From Cacajao melanocephalus (Eukaryota > Chordata > Mammalia > Primates > Pitheciidae), in NCBI GenBank assembly GCA_963573385.1, contig CAUYLG010065885.1, positions 1 to 64,000 of the forward strand: 64,000 nt of DNA. The letters are read 5' to 3'. Made by a program: the position numbers and the translations under genes. The notes beneath the pieces were generated by a model. The model ran no database searches. It was not told where the DNA came from and saw nothing but the letters and a program-made list of their open reading frames with translations. The stretch's first letter is position 1. Every line of letters begins with the position of its first letter. Shown piece by piece: positions 61,119 through 64,000 of the stretch.

Positions 61119-62072
61119 TTCATGAATAGAATTTCAGGTAGCCCAAAGTTCTAAGGTTAAAATGCTTGGACTAAAGGAAGTGGATGGAAGTGGAACAGAA
61201 AAAAGCAGCCCCTAACATATGCCTACTCTTCTAAGAAACATGGTTTCACTTCTGTGTCAGCAAGTACTTCGATGCAAAATTGGATTGTATTCCCTCAGAT
61301 GAAGTAAACCCTTTCAGTATGCCATCTCTAGAAGCTATATCAAGTGATCTCAAAATTTAAATTTCCTCTGACTCATCTTCCCTCAAAATAGAGTTCAATC
61401 TTAAGGTTAGATTCACTTTATTCTCTAATATAAACCAACCTTCCTTTTTTTCCTCTTGCCTTATTTACTTATTAAATAATTAATTAATTTTATTTGCTTG
61501 TCTGCATTTATTTTTAGAAAGGAAATCCTAAAGCTTCAGTGGTCCAAATGAAGTTAATAAACCCTCTATTTGCCTGGAAATCTTCAGAACATTTTGAACA
61601 TCTTTTTGTTACTACTAGGAAAACACAAATGGTTATATAATCTGAGCCAAAGCAAAAGTGAGAAAATTGTTAGTAATCCTCTCTAATTCCTCCAGTAGTT
61701 AATGCCGAGGTATTATACTGGGGACTATTCGTTATTAAAAAAATCAAATTCTGTGTTTTCCCCTACTTGGGTTTCAAAGTTGCAGGATTTATTGTAAGAT
61801 TTTCAGTGGAAGCACTTTGGTGATTTTTGCTTTCTTTGCTGCTGTGACCAGATGGAAGCACTACTTTCTTTTCCAGAAAGTCTATGAACAGGCAGAGTAA
61901 AGGTGACAGCTCACATGGAGTAGTGCCAGATGCTCTTGTTTATTCCAGAGGGTTAGGGGATATTTACTGGCAAAAGTTCAATGGCTTTTTGCAGGATTTT
62001 CAAGAGCATCTCATTTTTTGGGGATGAAAAATCTGCTTCTGTGTGCAACCCAATAAGGGAAACATAGTTTGC

Positions 62073-62107
62073 CCACTAGACTTAGCTTTGTTTTCTTGGC
62101 TTACATT
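62073..62107 (+). repeat. 35-bp direct repeat, copy 1
   Basis: Begins CCACTAGACTTAGCTTTG. Identical at 34 of 35 positions to 63268-63302; the flanks do not match. No family recognised. Confidence 0.9.
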
Positions 62108-62128
62108 GTTCCCCAAAAGACAAGAAGG

Positions 62129-62162
62129 TTTTTATTTTATTTTATTTTATTTTATTTTATTT
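62129..62162. repeat. (TTTTA)n pentanucleotide repeat
   Basis: Six to seven TTTTA units. No Alu or L1 tail is visible beside it. Confidence 0.95.
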
Positions 62163-62459
62163 CCAAGATTATTCACTTCATGGGGATTCAACATTATTGT
62201 CTACATGCTCTCCTTAAGAAAATCGGAAATTGGTATTCAAAGCTGTAAATTTGCCATATTTTAATTTTCCTCTTTATTTTCTAAAACTAAGTCATAATTA
62301 TGTTGAATGGCAGTAAATGTTACCAAAAAAAACTGAATGCATGATCATAAATGCCAAGTCTGTTTATTTTACCATAAACTCAAGCTGTGCTAAGACCGGG
62401 AAGCATGTCTATTCCAGCTTGTTTAATCAGCAAGCGTATTATACTACAGGGAAAAGTTA

Positions 62460-62700
62460 GTATTGTTAGTTCTTAAGAGCATGGGCTTTGGGTTCCAGGT
62501 TCTCAAGCTTATAAGTAATAACACCCTGGCAAAATTATTTAACTACTCTATGCCTCAATTTTCTCCTATGTAAGATCATCATTATAATGGTACCCATCTT
62601 ACAGGATCTTTGGAAATGCTAAATGATGTTTTTCATCAAACACATTTAGAAAAGTGCATGACATATAAATACTCAATAAACATTAGTTACTATTATGCCC
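62460..62700 (+). mobile_element. MIR SINE
   Basis: TTAGTTCTTAAGAGCATGGG, CTTTGGGTTCCAGGTT, ACCCTGGCAAAATTATTTAA, CTACTCTATGCCTCAATTTT, ATGGTACCCATCTTACAGGA and CTCAATAAACATTAG match the MIR consensus in order, nearly full length. Confidence 0.88.
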
Positions 62701-64000
62701 ACTATCATTATCATTATTATTACTTTCCAATCACTTTATTTTCATCCATTACATTACAGAATGTATATTCTTCTTTCCTGGGCAAGCCTAGTATTAGGAA
62801 AAAATGTGTCAAAATATTCTATTAGAGATGACAAGAAACTCAAAAGATTATCTATCCAAACTAAGCTTTCACAAATAAGCCACAGACAAAATAAACAGTG
62901 TTTGTTTGGGAGCTCTCCCAGGAAACTGAAACTAATGTTTCCTTTGTTTTTTAATTGTTAATTTTTAGTCACCCTTATAAGCAATAAAAATCACATCTAA
63001 CTTTATGATTCTATATATACTTATTTTTTCTCACGCACTATTCACTAATAAATATCTTTCTAAAAAGTTAAAATTATTTATAAAAAATGAGAAGACTTTT
63101 TGTCTATATGTTTTGCATTAAATTATAAACTTATTTTTAAGTTTCTTATTTTCAATATTCTTTCTTATTTTAAGTATTCTTTCACTTTGGGATAAAACAG
63201 CTTGAGACATACACACATAGCTGTATGTAAAATAAGACACTTCATCAGATAAACTATTTTTATGTTGCCACTAGACTTGGCTTTGTTTTCTTGGCTTACA
63301 TTCTTCAAATATCAGATGATAGTCAAACAAGATCAATGTAATTTATTTTTAAATTAAAATGTAGTTAACTATAGAGCTATTGATGATATTTGAATTTGCT
63401 TAAGTTGGGATACTTTGTTTAAATGAGTTAGATTTTTGAATTAAGAGACCCAATTGATTCATAAATGGTAAAATGCAGTTGTTAAAAGTGTAGTATACTT
63501 GGCTGGAAATTACAATCTGAAAGTATGTGATGCCATCAATTGTTTACATATAAATCACATTTTTTACTCTCATTAACTGTTTTGGGACAATAATAAGCAC
63601 TTCTTGGTAGAATAAACTCAAAAGAGGAGCATTTGGAGAGAATCTACAGATCTCAGATGTAGTGACTGCAATTATTGACGGTGCCCCTTCTGCATAACTG
63701 AATGTGTAAGTCACACCCACATTTGTTTCCAGCTCTGGCCATATGGCAATTCTTCCTGAATGATTTGGCTTCTCCCTTGTCTTTCTCTATCATTAGATTA
63801 TTATGGCTTGATTCCCTTCAACTCTTGCCAGCTGGGAAACAAAAACAATTATTTTTGCCTCACTTATTCTTGATGCCTTTTTGGCTATCCATACTCACCT
63901 TAAATATGAACTTCATACTGGTTATATTAAATAATTCAGTTTGAGGAATCTGTTCTAGTTCATGAATTTAAGAATCCACATTTCTCTAATACATTATACT
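62701..64000. other. AT-rich DNA, nothing recognised
   Basis: A short ATT-rich patch at 62703-62730 and copy 2 of the 35-bp repeat. The ORFs at 62695-62961 and 63702-63944 have no recognisable domain. Confidence 0.5.
63268..63302 (+). repeat. 35-bp direct repeat, copy 2
   Basis: Begins CCACTAGACTTGGCTTTG and differs from 62073-62107 only at the twelfth base (G for A). It lies 1,195 bp downstream in the same orientation. Confidence 0.9.

Larger units (their letters stand above)
60091..62455. other. AT-rich DNA with microsatellites
   Basis: Apart from the three simple repeats listed separately and one copy of the 35-bp direct repeat, no element or exon is recognised. Confidence 0.5.

Overview
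This window is mammalian, and specifically primate, non-coding DNA. The evidence is the nine Alu elements (left and right monomers, A-rich tails), L1 fragments that include the 5' UTR and the polypurine 3' UTR, MaLR-type LTRs, MIR/L2 relics and Tigger and hAT fossils, all in AT-rich DNA. Human is the natural guess, but the species cannot be fixed from the sequence alone. No exon, tRNA, rRNA, CRISPR array, operon or other functional gene was recognised. The open reading frames are short, have no recognisable domain, and many are antisense Alu, L1 or Tigger sequence. The best reading is a gene desert or a very large intron.

Layout. 0-9 kb: the 5' end of a minus-strand L1 enters from the left, followed by AT/GT microsatellites, relics (MER5A-like, MIR, L2-like) and two Alus, one of them split by an L1 3' end. 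9-21 kb: mostly repeat-poor DNA with one Alu, one 5'-inverted L1 carrying a solo LTR, a 32-bp near-perfect palindrome, and a 4.3-kb block with no recognised transposon. 21-27 kb: an ancient repeat split by an LTR, then an old L1 with an Alu in it. 27-35 kb: a hAT element, hairpin-rich unique DNA and an old LTR-like element. 35-41 kb: a nested stack in which a Tigger1 pogo-like transposon is broken by an Alu and an L1, followed by old L1 with a solo LTR and another Tigger end. 42.7-43.6 kb: a GC-richer island that looks like a decayed, unidentified processed pseudogene. 44-50 kb: two more copies of the same ancient repeat, one split by an LTR and one by an Alu. 50-60 kb: nearly continuous L1 of several ages, with at least two further 5'-inverted insertions, one of them about 3 kb and containing a 530-bp foreign segment. 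60-64 kb: microsatellites, a MIR, and a striking 35-bp direct repeat with copies 1.2 kb apart.

There are no genes here to form a pathway. What the window records is the order of transposon insertions: MIR, L2, MER5 and Tigger first, then L1M, MaLR LTRs and younger L1s, then Alus. I found no convincing novel biological system. The items most worth checking are the unidentified pseudogene, the 35-bp duplication, the foreign segment inside the 3-kb L1, and the repeat-free block at 16.5-20.8 kb.
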